NCBI GenBank assembly: GCA_023376005.1
Contig: CM042147.1
Location: 118,912,912 to 118,976,911 of the forward strand
DNA length: 64,000 nt
Direction: 5' to 3'
Source of the DNA: Doryteuthis pealeii
Lineage: Eukaryota; Mollusca; Cephalopoda; Myopsida; Loliginidae
Shown: positions 1 to 10,701 of the stretch, in pieces
How the letters are laid out: each line of letters begins with the position of its first letter
Position numbering within the stretch: the stretch's first letter is position 1
Notes under the pieces: generated by a model
What the model was told of the DNA's origin: nothing
Databases searched by the model: none
What the model saw: only the letters and a program-made list of their open reading frames with translations
Program-made: the position numbers and the translations under genes

Positions 1-830
1 CGTCGAATCTAACGCGATGGGTGTTCTTTGACCACAGGAAAGTTGAAGTGCTTGTTCCGGGCTGTACCTGAAAATGACCAAATTCATCAAGGTTGTTCCA
101 CAATTAACACGAACGCGTTTTTAACAATAAAAGACCTTTATTAATCATACAGTGATTAAAAATCATGTACAACCACAAAGGGATATCGAGTTGAAGTTGA
201 GTCGGTATTTTGTGGACTGACTGGCGATATATGCTGGGTTCTGATTCAAATTCAGGACTTTGAGTAACAAGATGACAAAGCAAAGACGGTGACAAGGGCC
301 ATGAGATGGAGCTATCAATCTGCTAGGGAAGCAGTTGTCCAATCTGGTCAAGAACCAGCTGTCCGATCTGGTCAAGGACCAGCTCTCCACTCTGGTCAAG
401 AACCAGCTCTCCAATCTGCCTGGGACCCTTTTGGGTCCTCTTTTATGGGTTCCAAACCCCCGAATCCAGGGCTCTCATTGCCAGCCAATAGAAACGCCGG
501 ACCAATGGCCCTACAGTGTAAACATCAGGAGGTGTATGAAACCCCACCCACGCGGTCGCATTTGATTGGACGGCCAATCAAAATCATGGCATTGGGTTAC
601 TTATCTCGGAGGTGGGTAAACAAGTCTCCGCCCCAGTTCCCTGATTGGTGAGGCACCTGATAATATTCTTGTTATTGTATAAATGGTCCTGTCAATTGCT
701 ATGAATTGCTAGGAACTGGCCTAAGACCACACGGGTAAATTGAGATTATCAACATTTAAAGATTTAATCTTTAAACTGTTTTTGCTAAATAAATGCCCTT
801 ATCTTACACAGTCCCCACAAGAACAATAAT
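1..830 (+). other. LTR-like / repeat-derived segment
   Basis: No credible gene is seen. A TATA-like box (TATAAATGG, 678-686) lies about 110 bp before AATAAA (788-793), and the segment fades out after CTTACACA near 810. That is the arrangement of an LTR (promoter, then polyadenylation signal). Neither boundary nor a target duplication could be fixed, and no second copy is in the window, so LTR origin is an inference. Confidence 0.3.
341..420 (+). repeat. 24-bp tandem repeat
   Basis: Units begin at 341, 365, 389 and 413 (CTGGTCAAGAACCAGCT core), the last one truncated. The period is a multiple of three, so the array stays open in more than one frame. The coding appearance is a by-product of the repeat. 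Confidence 0.8.
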
Positions 831-1254
831 ATATATGGATGTCATCAGTCATAAAAAGTCAGACATATCAACCACTTTTAGCCTGATAAAGTGGTACCTA
901 TCTTTCGGAGTCTCCATGTAAATGATAATATGATAAAACAGACTTCTGCCTTACATCAACCTATTTCTGCCATTAGGATTGGTTTTGTTCAAAAATTATT
1001 TATCATCTTGTTTCGACGCTACAAGAATGATAATATATGTTTATGAAAACATTTGTATAAACAAAAAGTCATTTGTGTTATATCAAACCATCAACCGACT
1101 TTTAGCCATTAGAATTTCTTTGTGTCAGAGTAATTAATTTTATCTAGTGCTGACTTTACCACACCACTGACTTGTACTCTAATGTAAGTCGCTTGTACGA
1201 TTCTAGACTCAATTGTTTTGTTTTTAAGTATCTAATCGATATCGCAATCAGTCT
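831..1254. other. Unassigned AT-rich DNA
   Basis: No open frame of note, no repeat shared with the rest of the window, and no RNA gene is recognised here. Confidence 0.5.
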
Positions 1255-1257
1255 ATA

Positions 1258-1554
1258 ACACTACAGTGTTATAATGATGAGAGGCGCCACATTGAGGCCA
1301 AAACCCAGCCGGTGAGGCAATACCTTTGGCCCCAAATATCACAGTCTGATAAGGCCACAAAGACTCGTCATGCCGATCTGAAGATATGCTCGCTTCAGAT
1401 CAAGCAATGACACATTCGCGCCCTTCTTGCGCCATTCCCTCAACGTGGCCGCGCACACGTCAGCATTAGCCGTAAATGCGTCTACATGTTCATTCAGCTC
1501 CCTGTAATCCATGACAGGGCGCACCTTACGCTTATTGTGCTGAATTACGGCCAT
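1258..1554 (-). pseudogene. Reverse transcriptase, N-terminal part (broken)
   Basis: The minus-strand frame contains the RT signature RPVMDYRELN followed by LLDLKRAYLQI, the first catalytic-domain block of LTR retrotransposon RT. Just after this block the reading moves through at least two other frames toward 1258, and the YxDD catalytic motif is absent because the copy ends first. The region immediately upstream (1570-1858) encodes the protease-RT linker, including the segment EWIENGW-like WIENGWLLSYP. Confidence 0.75.
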
Positions 1555-1859
1555 TAGTGGAACCAGTCCTTAGGTGGGCCAAGTCTCTCTTCGGGTAGGA
1601 CAACAACCAGCCATTTTCAATCCACTTGTGAAGCTCGGTTTCGTAGCTCTCTCTGGCATGTTTTGAAACTTGGTACTCCGGTATCTTATTACACAGAAGC
1701 TCTGGAGCTCGTCCTCCGGACCATTTCCATTTAGCGATCCATCGGTTCTTCCTTTCGTCGAAATCCACGCGAAAATCCGGCTCATCAATTTGGATCGCAG
1801 CGCATATATTCGCTTCGTACCCACCAAAGCTCACAGTTCCTGATGGTGTAATGGTCATA

Positions 1860-2110
1860 CACCTAAAGCTCTGATGGCATCGTTCGCCAGTATGAGGTCA
1901 AACCCCAACAGCCGCCGATTCACAAGTGCAGTAAGATGCACTGGCTCAGCATTGCCTACAGTGAGCCGAAGTCGGCTTCGCCCGCAGCACTTAACATTTT
2001 TCCATCTGCTGTCAGCACACTAGCTTGTCCGAGCCTCCAGGCGTCACACACAAATCTGCTGGCCAGCGTCCGTGTACACCCAGTGTCTACTAGGGCTGTG
2101 CACTTTCTCC
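1860..2110 (-). pseudogene. Retrotransposon aspartic protease (broken)
   Basis: On the minus strand, LVDTGCTRTL carries the D-T-G catalytic triplet of retropepsins. About 50 codons later comes FDLILANDAIRALG, which corresponds to the flap-distal hydrophobic-Gly block of these proteases. Frame changes on both sides break the continuity with gag and with RT. Confidence 0.65.
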
Positions 2111-2149
2111 GTTGACATGAACATCAAGTGTTGGCAGCGCCTCATTCTT

Positions 2150-2948
2150 CTTTTCTCTGGGGAGCAAGCTGAACACTCCGAAGCAATATGGCCGGTCTTC
2201 CTACACCGAAAACATCGGATCGTACGGAGACGCCGAGATGGTTGTTCAAAGGCTGCATCGAGCGTCCTTGCAAGCAGTCCCTTGACAGATGATTGGGACC
2301 GGAGCACTTGTAGCACACAACTTCGTTCCTTCGGGCCTCGCTGGCACAGGGGCAGGTTTAGTAGCAGCAACGATCTCTTCGGGCTGTTCAGTGTCGGCCA
2401 TAATGGCCCGTACCCGATCCACTATCTCTCCCATTGTCATGTCATCCATGCGCGATGACGCGCGCAACAATCGACGCACGTCCTGCGGCAGTCCAGAAAC
2501 GAATGCACAAATCATTCGTCGCTCCCCAACGAGTTGGTCCAGTCGTTGTAATTCAGCCAAATACTCGTTCACGGTTTCACCAGGCTGGAGTCGTCGGGCC
2601 ACGAATCGATCATATGCACCGAATGAGTCAGGGCGTAGGCATTTATCAGAGCCTGTTTTATTCGCTGAAATCAGTCTTCTCCCCTTTGCTCAATTGTCTA
2701 TAAACAGCGAGAGCTCCACCTCGCAGGCGCAACGATAGGATCAGCTCGATATCTGTCCTTTTGCAGAGTTCGCAGATCATCTCCACACGCTGAATCCATT
2801 CGATGACGGGTTCGTCGGAGGGAGACCCACCAAACTCCGGGATTAGTCTGTAGTCAAACACCTTGTCCATAGTTCGCCGAAATAGCTTATGTCTATTCTG
2901 TGTGAATAGTAGTTGCAAGGTGGTCAAAGTGTCTGAGTTCACACACAA
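2150..2948 (-). pseudogene. Retrotransposon gag with CCHC zinc knuckle (broken)
   Basis: Three minus-strand segments in different frames together resemble a Gypsy-type gag. The N-terminal part (2658-2948) carries EWIQRVEMICEL, the middle part (2246-2602) carries NEYLAELQRLDQLV, and the nucleocapsid part (2155-2225) has CFRCRKTGHIASEC. The last is an exact C-x2-C-x4-H-x4-C zinc knuckle. The frame changes near 2620 and 2370 mark it as a fossil. Confidence 0.75.
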
Positions 2949-3118
2949 CAGCCGCTATAGCCACTTCCTCGCAGAGTCTGTTTAGCACTTGTCAACTACC
3001 ACTGCTGCTGCTATGCCTTCTTTCCTTCCTCTTTCTTTCTTTCTTTCCTTCCTTCTTCAAACAGAACGCCGTGACACAAAAGCACGCAAAAATCGCTACC
3101 CTCTCTGCCCAAAATGGG

Positions 3119-3132
3119 CCACTTTTATAGTG
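3119..3132 (-). promoter_or_regulatory. TATA box of the minus-strand retrotransposon LTR
   Basis: CTATAAAAGTGG on the minus strand lies 170 bp before the gag start and points toward it. It is the likely core promoter of the fossil 5' LTR. Confidence 0.4.
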
Positions 3133-3377
3133 AAAACAGGAGTTGCAATGCACCATGGGCCATTACCCATAGTGCCTTTCAATACCAATAAAAGTGTCTT
3201 CTCTGCCCCCTTCCAACTTTTCGACATTTCTCACTCCGACCGGACACCATGACACACCGCCCCGACCACATTCCTTTCTTCTTCGCTACATCTCTCTTTG
3301 CAAGCCATGCACCGGAACCGTTTCGAGTCAGGTAAGTTTGCCTCGTCATTACAAAACACTAACAATACCCAATTTGT

Positions 3378-3475
3378 CGTCTGCTACGAATTTTAAAAAC
3401 GAATTAAAATTAATTAAATCTATTATTTAAGTTCAAACTTTTGTCTAAAACGATAAGTAGTAACATAATGACCAT
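3378..3475. repeat. Repeat, inverted copy of 9503-9600
   Basis: About 95 bp match the reverse complement of 9503-9600 (shared core ACTTATCGTTTTAGACAAA) with few differences. At 9.5 kb the match adjoins a TAGGTACCACC element end, so both are probably internal parts of one DNA-element family. Confidence 0.65.
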
Positions 3476-3638
3476 CATTAAAAAAGAAAAATATCATTAC
3501 ATTAACAATTTATTTTTAATATATTTAAAACGATTTGTTTTGTTCAATTTTGTTCGCCGACGCCATTTTGGTTCTTAATTTAAGTGGTTTTATTGGCTTG
3601 TTTACAAATTTAATGTAACATTCGCTATTGCAAAAAAA

Positions 3639-4335
3639 TTTACCAAAAATCAGGGAATTATCCGATTTTAATGAAATTTTCAGTATTGATTTATCAATTA
3701 ATGAATTTTATAATGCATTAGTTATTTTATTTCAAAATTTTAATTAAATATTTTTGTTATGAAAATTTAATATATAAAATTCATTTAAAATAAAAATATT
3801 CGGATTTTAAGTTTAAAATGTTATATTTTTAGATTCTAGAAATAAATATCAATTTAATGCAAACCTTATTTTTAGTCAATCAAGTATACGTTTTGAAGAA
3901 AAACTCTATTGAAAATGTAGCCCCCCCCCCTTTTTTAAGCTGAAAAAATATTGATGTATAATTTTTTTCTTTTATAAGATAATAGCCAATTAAATAATTA
4001 TCGAAATGAGTAAAAAAGAAATCTCCAAAAAATTAATTACTTATTATTTTTTACATTTTATTTTCCGATTTTCGGTACTTATATTCTTATAAAATATTCG
4101 ACTTAAATTTTTATTATTTTTTATTTCTACTGTAATTAGTATCAATCAAGGCTCAACTCGTCAATATTTTACACCCCCAAAGTAAGGGGGAGTCAAAATT
4201 AGGTCACCTGAAAAAAATGAGAAAGTTTTGAAATAAAATAAATAATGCATTATAAAGATCATTCATTGATAAATAAACACTGAAAATTTCATTAAAATCT
4301 GATAATTCCCTGATTTTTGGTAAATTATTTTCTGT
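3639..4335. repeat. Foldback element with about 90-bp inverted arms
   Basis: The left arm (3639-3725) and right arm (4237-4330) are reverse complements around the block CAGGGAATTATCCGATTTTA. The spacer is AT-rich with short C and G homopolymers (3921-3930). No flanking target duplication was recognised. Confidence 0.6.
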
Positions 4336-4407
4336 AGAAGGGGCTAAATTCTTGTTGTCAAAAACGCATTTTAGGCCAATTTTGGGTATACCTAGGAAAC
4401 ATATTTA

Positions 4408-4687
4408 GGTAATCTAAACACTAGCTACATAAATGAGAGTAACTTCCCCTCGTTTGTTTCACTTATGTGTGCTTGCGCATTATTTGAAATGAACTTAATT
4501 GTTGTTAAGAACACATTTTATGATATTTTCCTGTTAAAACATGCAGTTGTATTGATTCGAACAAATTCGTATTTTCAATGTAGATTTACAGGGAAATGAA
4601 AATGGCTGACTAAAACAGACGGCTTCCTCAAAGTGAAACAAACAAGGGAAGATTACTCTCATTTACGTAGCTAATGTTCAGATTACC
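4408..4687. mobile_element. hAT-type MITE, family P1 (left arm deleted)
   Basis: Ends are GGTAATCTAAACACTAGC and the complementary GCTAATGTTCAGATTACC. It is flanked by CATATTTA / CACATTTA, an 8-bp near-duplicate. About half of the left arm found in full copies (for example 46792-47193) is missing. Confidence 0.8.
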
Positions 4688-4967
4688 CACATTTATTGCC
4701 TCTATAGAGTGTACAATGCATTTTTATCAAAATGTTTCTTTCTCATATAAAAAGCTTCAAAGTAAAAAATATCTTATTTAGTTTTTACTAGAAGTTCCCG
4801 GGTAAAATTGCACATAGAAGAAAAAAAGAAAAAAAGGAGACTAACTTGAAGTCTGCTTCCGATTGTTGCATGCACCCGTTGATCTGGTTAGCACTCCTTC
4901 ATAAAATAGCAATGTTAATTTTCAAGGTCACTCACACACTTAATAATCGCTACATTAATCACTAAAG

Positions 4968-5826
4968 CAGTGGTTCCAAACGTTTTAGTATGGCGACACA
5001 CCATTGGGCTGTTTAAAATTTTCGCGGCACACCCATAAAAGGATTTTTTTTTTTTTTAAATCAGAGACTGGAAATTTTTTATTCAAAATGATTAAAAATT
5101 GAAAGAAAAAAACAAAAAACAAAAAAAAAACAACAACAATTGTGATTGATAAAAAAAGATTTTAAGGTTTCTTTTTTCTTTTTTTAATGGAGCGTATGGC
5201 CTTTAGACACCCCTCTTGGCGATCTCGATTAAATACATTCTATATATCCAAGAATGAAAGAATACGAAAATATTTATTATTCATAGTTATTTATTTCTAT
5301 TACATTGGCAAGATTAGTATTTTCAATGCAACCGCATATTTTAACTCGAAAATAATATAAAAACTGTTTTTAGTAACAGCTAACTTCGTTTCAAATAATG
5401 CACAAGTACAATTTCATCGCTGGAATTTTTTTGGTTAAATAGGATTTCCCAAGTTTAGCTAATTCTAATAAAAGTGAATGTAGTATTACAACACAAGACA
5501 CTACTGTGTTCGTGTGGATTCAACCTATAGGACCTATTTCATGCACTAAGATAGGCTCTACTGGAATCAGCGAGCAATGTCTTGCATTGAAATTCTGCGT
5601 ACAGATATGGTCTTCTGTTCTAATCCTCACCGAGGCGTTTTTTCATATCGCCATACATCGTCACAGTAAAGTTTTTTTTTACTACTATGTGGCAGTTTCT
5701 CCTACATCAATATATATAATATATAGGCCAGACTTTGTTGAAATAATATTTTCGTTTATCTTAGATACTGAATACTTTCCCGCGACTCCTAATGACATCT
5801 AGCGACACATAGATTGGGAACCACTG
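4968..5826. mobile_element. Non-autonomous hAT element with exact 8-bp TSD
   Basis: Terminal inverted repeats CAGTGGTTCC...GGAACCACTG are flanked by a perfect duplication CACTAAAG (4960-4967 and 5827-5834). This combination is diagnostic of hAT transposons. The 859-bp body has no transposase. A 98-codon open frame (5506-5802) runs into the right terminus and is not a gene. Confidence 0.9.
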
Positions 5827-5844
5827 CACTAAAGAATATTCGCG

Positions 5845-5845
<1 letters not shown>

Positions 5846-5878
<33 letters not shown>
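5846..5878. repeat. (CA)n microsatellite
   Basis: CA dinucleotide run directly downstream of the hAT element and its target duplication. Confidence 0.95.
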
Positions 5879-5879
<1 letters not shown>

Positions 5880-6289
5880 CTGTTAAGATTTTTTAAGTTC
5901 ATATTTTATTGATAAATATATTTGATGTGACATCAGCAGGAGCTCAGACTCCGCCCACTTCCGCCCAAGGTTTGTTCCGCTTTTTTCAACCCCAGTAAAA
6001 TTAATCAGTTCGTAATAAACCATTGTTGAGTTTACCTCGTGTGTGTCCATCTCCTCACCTTATTTTTTACCTATTGTATATTTGTTATTTCACGCATTAT
6101 TTCCATTATGCAACACTTTGAATATTCAACTTCAACACACACACACACATTTCTGTCAAAATCAATCACATTCTCTTGCGTAAATTTTATTGATAAAAAT
6201 CTGCGCCCTGAATGTATGTATTTATTTACCCACCCCTCCGTCACGGACAGTCAATTTTTAAGCGGTGTATAAAAAAAAGTAAAAGTAAA

Positions 6290-6512
6290 TTCGTCGGGTG
6301 GCCTAAAGTCGGTACCAGCCAATCAGCGCGGGAGTCTATACCTTTTCACTAGCGCTAGACCGAGGAGATTGTTTTTGCATCTGAGGTAGAGCGCCACACC
6401 TACCGCCAGCTCTTTACTTTACCGCACAGATCCCTGTGCTACTCATACGCTGAGTTGGTGAGGGCTGGTATCGAACTAGAAACCTTGTGGTTTCTAGCCG
6501 AACGAGTTGGTG
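6290..6512 (-). mobile_element. SINE-A copy (tRNA-derived), head truncated
   Basis: Reverse complement of the family seen whole at 55107-55362. It is recognised by the tail CTAGCGCTAGTGAAAAGG and the body GGATCTGTGCGGTAAAG. The tRNA-like A box has been lost where it joins the SINE-B copy at 6513. Confidence 0.85.
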
Positions 6513-6770
6513 TGAATTCAAAGTTTTCCTTCTCCTAGACTGGTTGCCTAACCAAGGATAAAGAATTCAGTCTGTCCTACTATATACCCATAGCTGGGAG
6601 GGGGAGTTGGATTGATGCCTGTCCCAAGCGCATTAGCGGAAATGAAACTCAAACAGCCTCGTCCAGGATTCGAAGTCGGGTCGCCGATTCCATTTCCTAA
6701 GACGATAACTGTTACGCTAAGCGCACCTCTCTCCAACGTCCAGGGTGTGACACAAGGCCAATTTTTTAAA
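6513..6770 (-). mobile_element. SINE-B copy (tRNA-derived)
   Basis: Reverse complement of the SINE-B family (compare 39327-39620): AGTAGGGCAGACTGGG-type body, GAATTCAAA segment, and tRNA-like head with CCAGGATTCGAA (B box) on the minus strand. It is joined head-to-tail with SINE-A, an arrangement also seen on the + strand at 19.2-19.8 kb. Confidence 0.8.
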
Positions 6771-6879
6771 GCTGAGTATAGTTGTTTTGAATTCAGAGTA
6801 TTCCTTATAGTCTAACCAATAATGAATAACCTAATCTGCCCTACTGTAAACCCTATAGCAGGGTGGGGTTCATGATTCC

Positions 6880-8432
6880 TAGGTACCACCAATTTTCCCT
6901 GTGAAATTTACCCCACTATATTTAACACAATGAAACTTGCATAAAGGTTAATATTATCTTGAAAATTTTTTGTCCATTCGAAAGAAGAAACATTACAAAT
7001 ACTCATGATGATTTTAAAAAAATATTTCAGCATACAAAATAATGAAAATTATAAACGAAAAACAATGTTTTCATTTTTGCACCGTTAAATCAAATGAAAT
7101 TTAACATAGCCAAAAACAAGTTAAGACTTTCTAAAAAATTTTATGAAAAATCAATCAATGGTCCGATTTTACCGAAAATTTCCATAATTATTTACCTTTT
7201 GATGTAAATATGTCTAAAATAGTTTTTTCTAAAATATATTTAGAGAATCATTTTTTTTTTTTTTTTACGATGTCTACACCCCCTCTTTTATTTTATGAAA
7301 TATGAAAAAATGAACCGGCAAAAAACGATTTTTTACTTTTTTTCTATAACGATAAGAGTCTGAATAATTATATCATGATTTTTATAAGTCTCAGTACCAG
7401 AGCTTTTAGTAAAAGAACCATTAATACAGAATTCTGCTAAAAATATCATTAAAGAAATTGACCGTGTTGTAAAAACCGGTCTGTTTTACTTATTTTTCAT
7501 GATAACGATGAGTAATTTTTCTCAATCGGATAATTTGATCTTTAAATTAACCGTTTTTCTTTATGTTTGGTTATTTCTTTTTGCGAAATTAAAAAAAATA
7601 AAGTTCACAAATATTTACGTTATAAAAATTAACTGATTAACGAAGGGGGTAAGCAGAAGAGAAAAGGTGGGTTATGAAATTAAGGGACGAGAGTACAACG
7701 AAATGAAAATGCAACAGATTTAATATATATATGCACATAAAAGGTACAAGAGAAGAAGAAAAGTGTTCTGGTTTAGTTCGGACAAACTTCGCGAGGTTTA
7801 ATAACTTCTTTTAGAAGCTAGCGGCACCTCCTCGTTTAGGTATGTTATTCAGGGTTTGTTTTAGGTATTTTAGGGTTGTTTAAGGTATTTTAGGGTTGCA
7901 AAAGTTTATTCTACTAGCAGCCTATTGACTGCAAAGGTATCAAAGTGTGAAGCTTGTCCGTTGTTGCAAATTATCTCGTCGGCTCCCTCAGTTGTTATCC
8001 TGGTGATATTGGTAGTTGGCTGTCAGCCGTCATGGGTCAAAGACAGCTATCTCTCTTTAGAAGCCGGGTTTGGTAACATGGTAGAAAGTCCGTCGTGGGT
8101 TTTTCTATCAGTAAACCTACGTTCGTAGGGAGAGATAGAGCAAAGCTCTTACCTGTAGTAGTAGTAGTAGTCAGAAGGATTCAACCAAAGGGTGAGGGCC
8201 GAACCCAGCACCGACCCTCAGAAGGTTACAACTAGAAAGAGGGGGAATTACTAATGGTCAGGGCTATTTATAGAGATCACCCCTGACGGTGATGATGATG
8301 CTGCTGCTGCTGCTGTGACAGTCCTCTAAGGCCTAAGTCCGGTGTAGACCGTAGTATTAATATAAAATTTCAATAACGTTTCCTCCTTCAATATGGTCTA
8401 AACTGATCACGTGACTATTTTGGAGGTACCTA
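6880..8432. mobile_element. hAT-like element (TAGGTACCACC termini) with exact 8-bp TSD
   Basis: Starts TAGGTACCACC and ends GGAGGTACCTA, flanked by ATGATTCC at 6872-6879 and 8433-8440. The body aligns with the uninterrupted copy at 60684-61499 except for 754 bp inserted at 7622-8375. No transposase is encoded. Confidence 0.85.
7622..8375 (-). mobile_element. 754-bp insertion nested in the hAT-like element
   Basis: The related copy at 60684-61499 lacks this segment, so its edges can be placed. It is flanked by ACGTT (7617-7621 and 8376-8380), a 5-bp duplication. On the minus strand CTCTATAAATAGCC (about 8269-8256) is a strong TATA box, suggesting an LTR-derived sequence, although the termini are not TG...CA. 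Internal CTG and TAG triplet runs (8158-8170, 8296-8318) are simple repeats. Confidence 0.6.
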
Positions 8433-8440
8433 ATGATTCC

Positions 8441-9446
8441 CAAATGCTTTGGCGCGAAATGAACACAGACACCCTCGTCCAAAATTTTAAGTTGAGTCAT
8501 TTTCTACCACGATAATCATTACATAAAGCGCGCCTCAAATGTAAGTAAAAAATGTTTCACTAAAAGAAAGCGCTCCTCCAAACATTAAGGATCGCCTTGG
8601 GGGAAAACCTAATGTTATTTATGAAACTTATCTGAGTGATGAGATATCAAGATTATGGAATGTGTTTGACTGAAGATATAGTTTCATAAGGAATGTTGTG
8701 ATGTATGTAATATTGTTATAACAGAAATAGATATCTCTTATGATTCACAATCTTTACTAACACAATACACCCACTTGCCAACAAAACAAATTTAAAAAGA
8801 AAACAAAATAAAATACTTCGGAAAGAACATAAGTTACTGACATCAACGGATGTTAACCCCGTGACAGCGAAAATGAAATGTACAAAAAACAATGTTCTAC
8901 GCATAGGCTCCAGCAAAACTTCCGGTCGAAAAAACAAAATTTATAAACAATTAAAAATATTTTCTATTTAATGTTTTTCAACCAATAAAAATCTTCCCCC
9001 CCAAAACCCTTCAAAGGCTTTCTCGAGCCTCTCAAGTGTTATATATACAGTCGGCTTAGAGTAAAAAAATCAGTTAATCATAGACAGCAAGAGCGACACA
9101 CCAGGCCGAGATAAAGGAACCGCCATACTATACCCACACCACACCTGCGTCACGCCATACTTTACCCACACCACACCTCGCGTCACGCAGAGCCAGAACT
9201 GACATTCACCCACACTTCCCTCATTTCACCAAGCAGCGAAAAGGAATTATCATCTCAACAATTCCAACTTTTGTTTATTTTAAATAAACGAAATTAATCC
9301 AAACCTTCTCGTCTGTTTTTTCTTTTGCAAACCATACGCATTTTTGTGATATTACAATATGAACAATACATCAATTAATATTAGGAATGTTACTTAAAAA
9401 TATAGGAATTTTTCCATCAAGTAGTTGTTTTGGCAACACTCCTTAC
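8441..9446. other. Unassigned DNA
   Basis: No gene or shared repeat recognised. At 9112-9187 the block CCATACTATACCCACACC occurs twice in tandem (period about 35 bp). Confidence 0.45.
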
Positions 9447-9520
9447 TAGGTACCACCAATTTTACCTGTGAAATTTACCTCCCATATTTAACACAACGAA
9501 ACTTGTCATTATGTTACTAC
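9447..9520. mobile_element. TAGGTACCACC-family element, one end only
   Basis: Starts TAGGTACCACCAATTTT and follows the 6880 copy for about 65 bp, then diverges into the block shared in inverted form with 3378-3475. The opposite terminus was not found. Confidence 0.65.
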
Positions 9521-10079
9521 TTATCGTTTTAGACAAAAGTTTGACCTTAATAATAGATTTAATTAATTCTAATTCGTTTTTAAAAACGTAGCAGACGATT
9601 TTTTTTTGGGGGGGTATGAACAAACAAACATTCATAATTCATCCATATAAATCAATTTACGGCTAAATTACTGATCTATAAAATAAATAAAAATGTATTT
9701 TTCTTTATTTGCATAGGCATAGAACTTTAAAAAAATGTTAAATCCATTTAATTTTTTTTATCAAAATGAAAATTTAAAAAAAAAACAAAACAAAATGCTT
9801 TTGAGATTCTTTTAAATTTTCTCGCCAGTATTAAAATATTTTTTTATTTATCAAAATAAAAATTTTCTTTAACCAATATTTCGGAACTTCTATTTGATTT
9901 TAAACTTCATTATGGATAGAATTGACATTTTTGTTTAATTTTACAATATTTCGGTAACCGTCTAAAATAAAGTAGCTCTAAACAAACACTCCTATTCTTA
10001 AGTGACATCAAAACATACGTTATACAGAATTCCTCTTGGGACCATCTCTTTAGACAAGTATCTAATGAGCATCAATCTT

Positions 10080-10400
10080 GCGAGACAAGCTGCCTAACCG
10101 TCGCGCTTCAACAGACACCCAGAGCCGCAAGTTAAGACGAACACGATTGTTTTGCGGGTAATCGCTGCCGGAGAACTTTTTTTCCGGGTTTGGTCGTTAG
10201 TGTCCTTAGAGTGACTTCCCTTCTCTCTCTCTCATAACGAAGATCCGTCTTTCGAGGGAGCATGGCGGTCGTCATTCGTATCAGGCATCTTGCCGGATTT
10301 GAACCAGAGATAGCAATGGTCAGACATCTTCATTCGACCGTCTTTCACTGTTGGAGGTCACATTGCCGTCAGGTAAAAAGTAAACGTATTTTTACACGGA
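10080..10400 (+). promoter_or_regulatory. CpG-rich stretch, possible promoter
   Basis: This stretch has far more CpG and GC than its surroundings. It contains a pyrimidine run (CTTCTCTCTCTCTC near 10220) and precedes an ATG exon candidate with a splice donor. An active gene start would look like this, but no TATA box or known gene supports it. Confidence 0.3.
10262..10372 (+). CDS. Possible first coding exon, unrecognised
   Basis: An ATG opens 37 codons (MAVVIRIRHLAGFEPEIAMV...) that end exactly at CAG|GTAAAA, a fair splice donor in phase 0. It lies in the CpG-rich patch. I do not recognise the protein, and no confident downstream exon in the same phase was found. The candidate terminal exon at 17989 needs a different phase. 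It could equally be part of a 5' untranslated exon. Confidence 0.25.
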
Positions 10401-10648
10401 GCAGCTCACAACTTTCACTCTCGGTATGTTTTGGTAGTTATTTTTCTGTATTGTTTTGTTGAAGTAAAAAGCTGCTTGAGTGTCTGTTTTTTTCTTTCTC
10501 TCTCTCCCTCGGCAGAATTTCTTTACAGTGGTTGTGAATGAATGGATGACTACACTTGTTTTTCTTTTTTAAGTTGTGTAAAAAGGATGAAATTGAAAAT
10601 AAGTAAATCTATATTTAAACATTATAACTAATTTAATTAAAGAGAAGA

Positions 10649-10701
10649 AGAGTTAAAATATCAGTTGCCGTTAATCAAACGGCAACTGGTATTTTAACTC
10701 T
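10649..10701. repeat. Near-perfect 53-bp hairpin
   Basis: AGAGTTAAAATATCAGTTGC and its complement are separated by a loop of about 7 nt. It is a short foldback with one mismatched pair and no terminator context. It may be a minimal MITE remnant. Confidence 0.7.

Larger units (their letters stand above)
1255..3340 (-). mobile_element. Decayed LTR retrotransposon (Ty3/Gypsy-like), gag-PR-RT part
   Basis: Read on the minus strand, the order is leader, gag, CCHC zinc knuckle, aspartic protease and the start of reverse transcriptase, which is normal for a Ty3/Gypsy-type element. The copy stops inside RT near 1258, so the rest of RT, RNase H, integrase and the 3' LTR are missing. Frameshifts separate the gag pieces and interrupt protease and RT, so it cannot make an active product. 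A minus-strand TATA box (3121-3130) and GC-richer sequence up to about 3340 probably mark the 5' LTR, but no exact LTR edge or target duplication was found. Ty3/Gypsy over BEL/Pao is preferred from the RT motif RPVMDYRELN. The superfamily call is moderate. Confidence 0.75.
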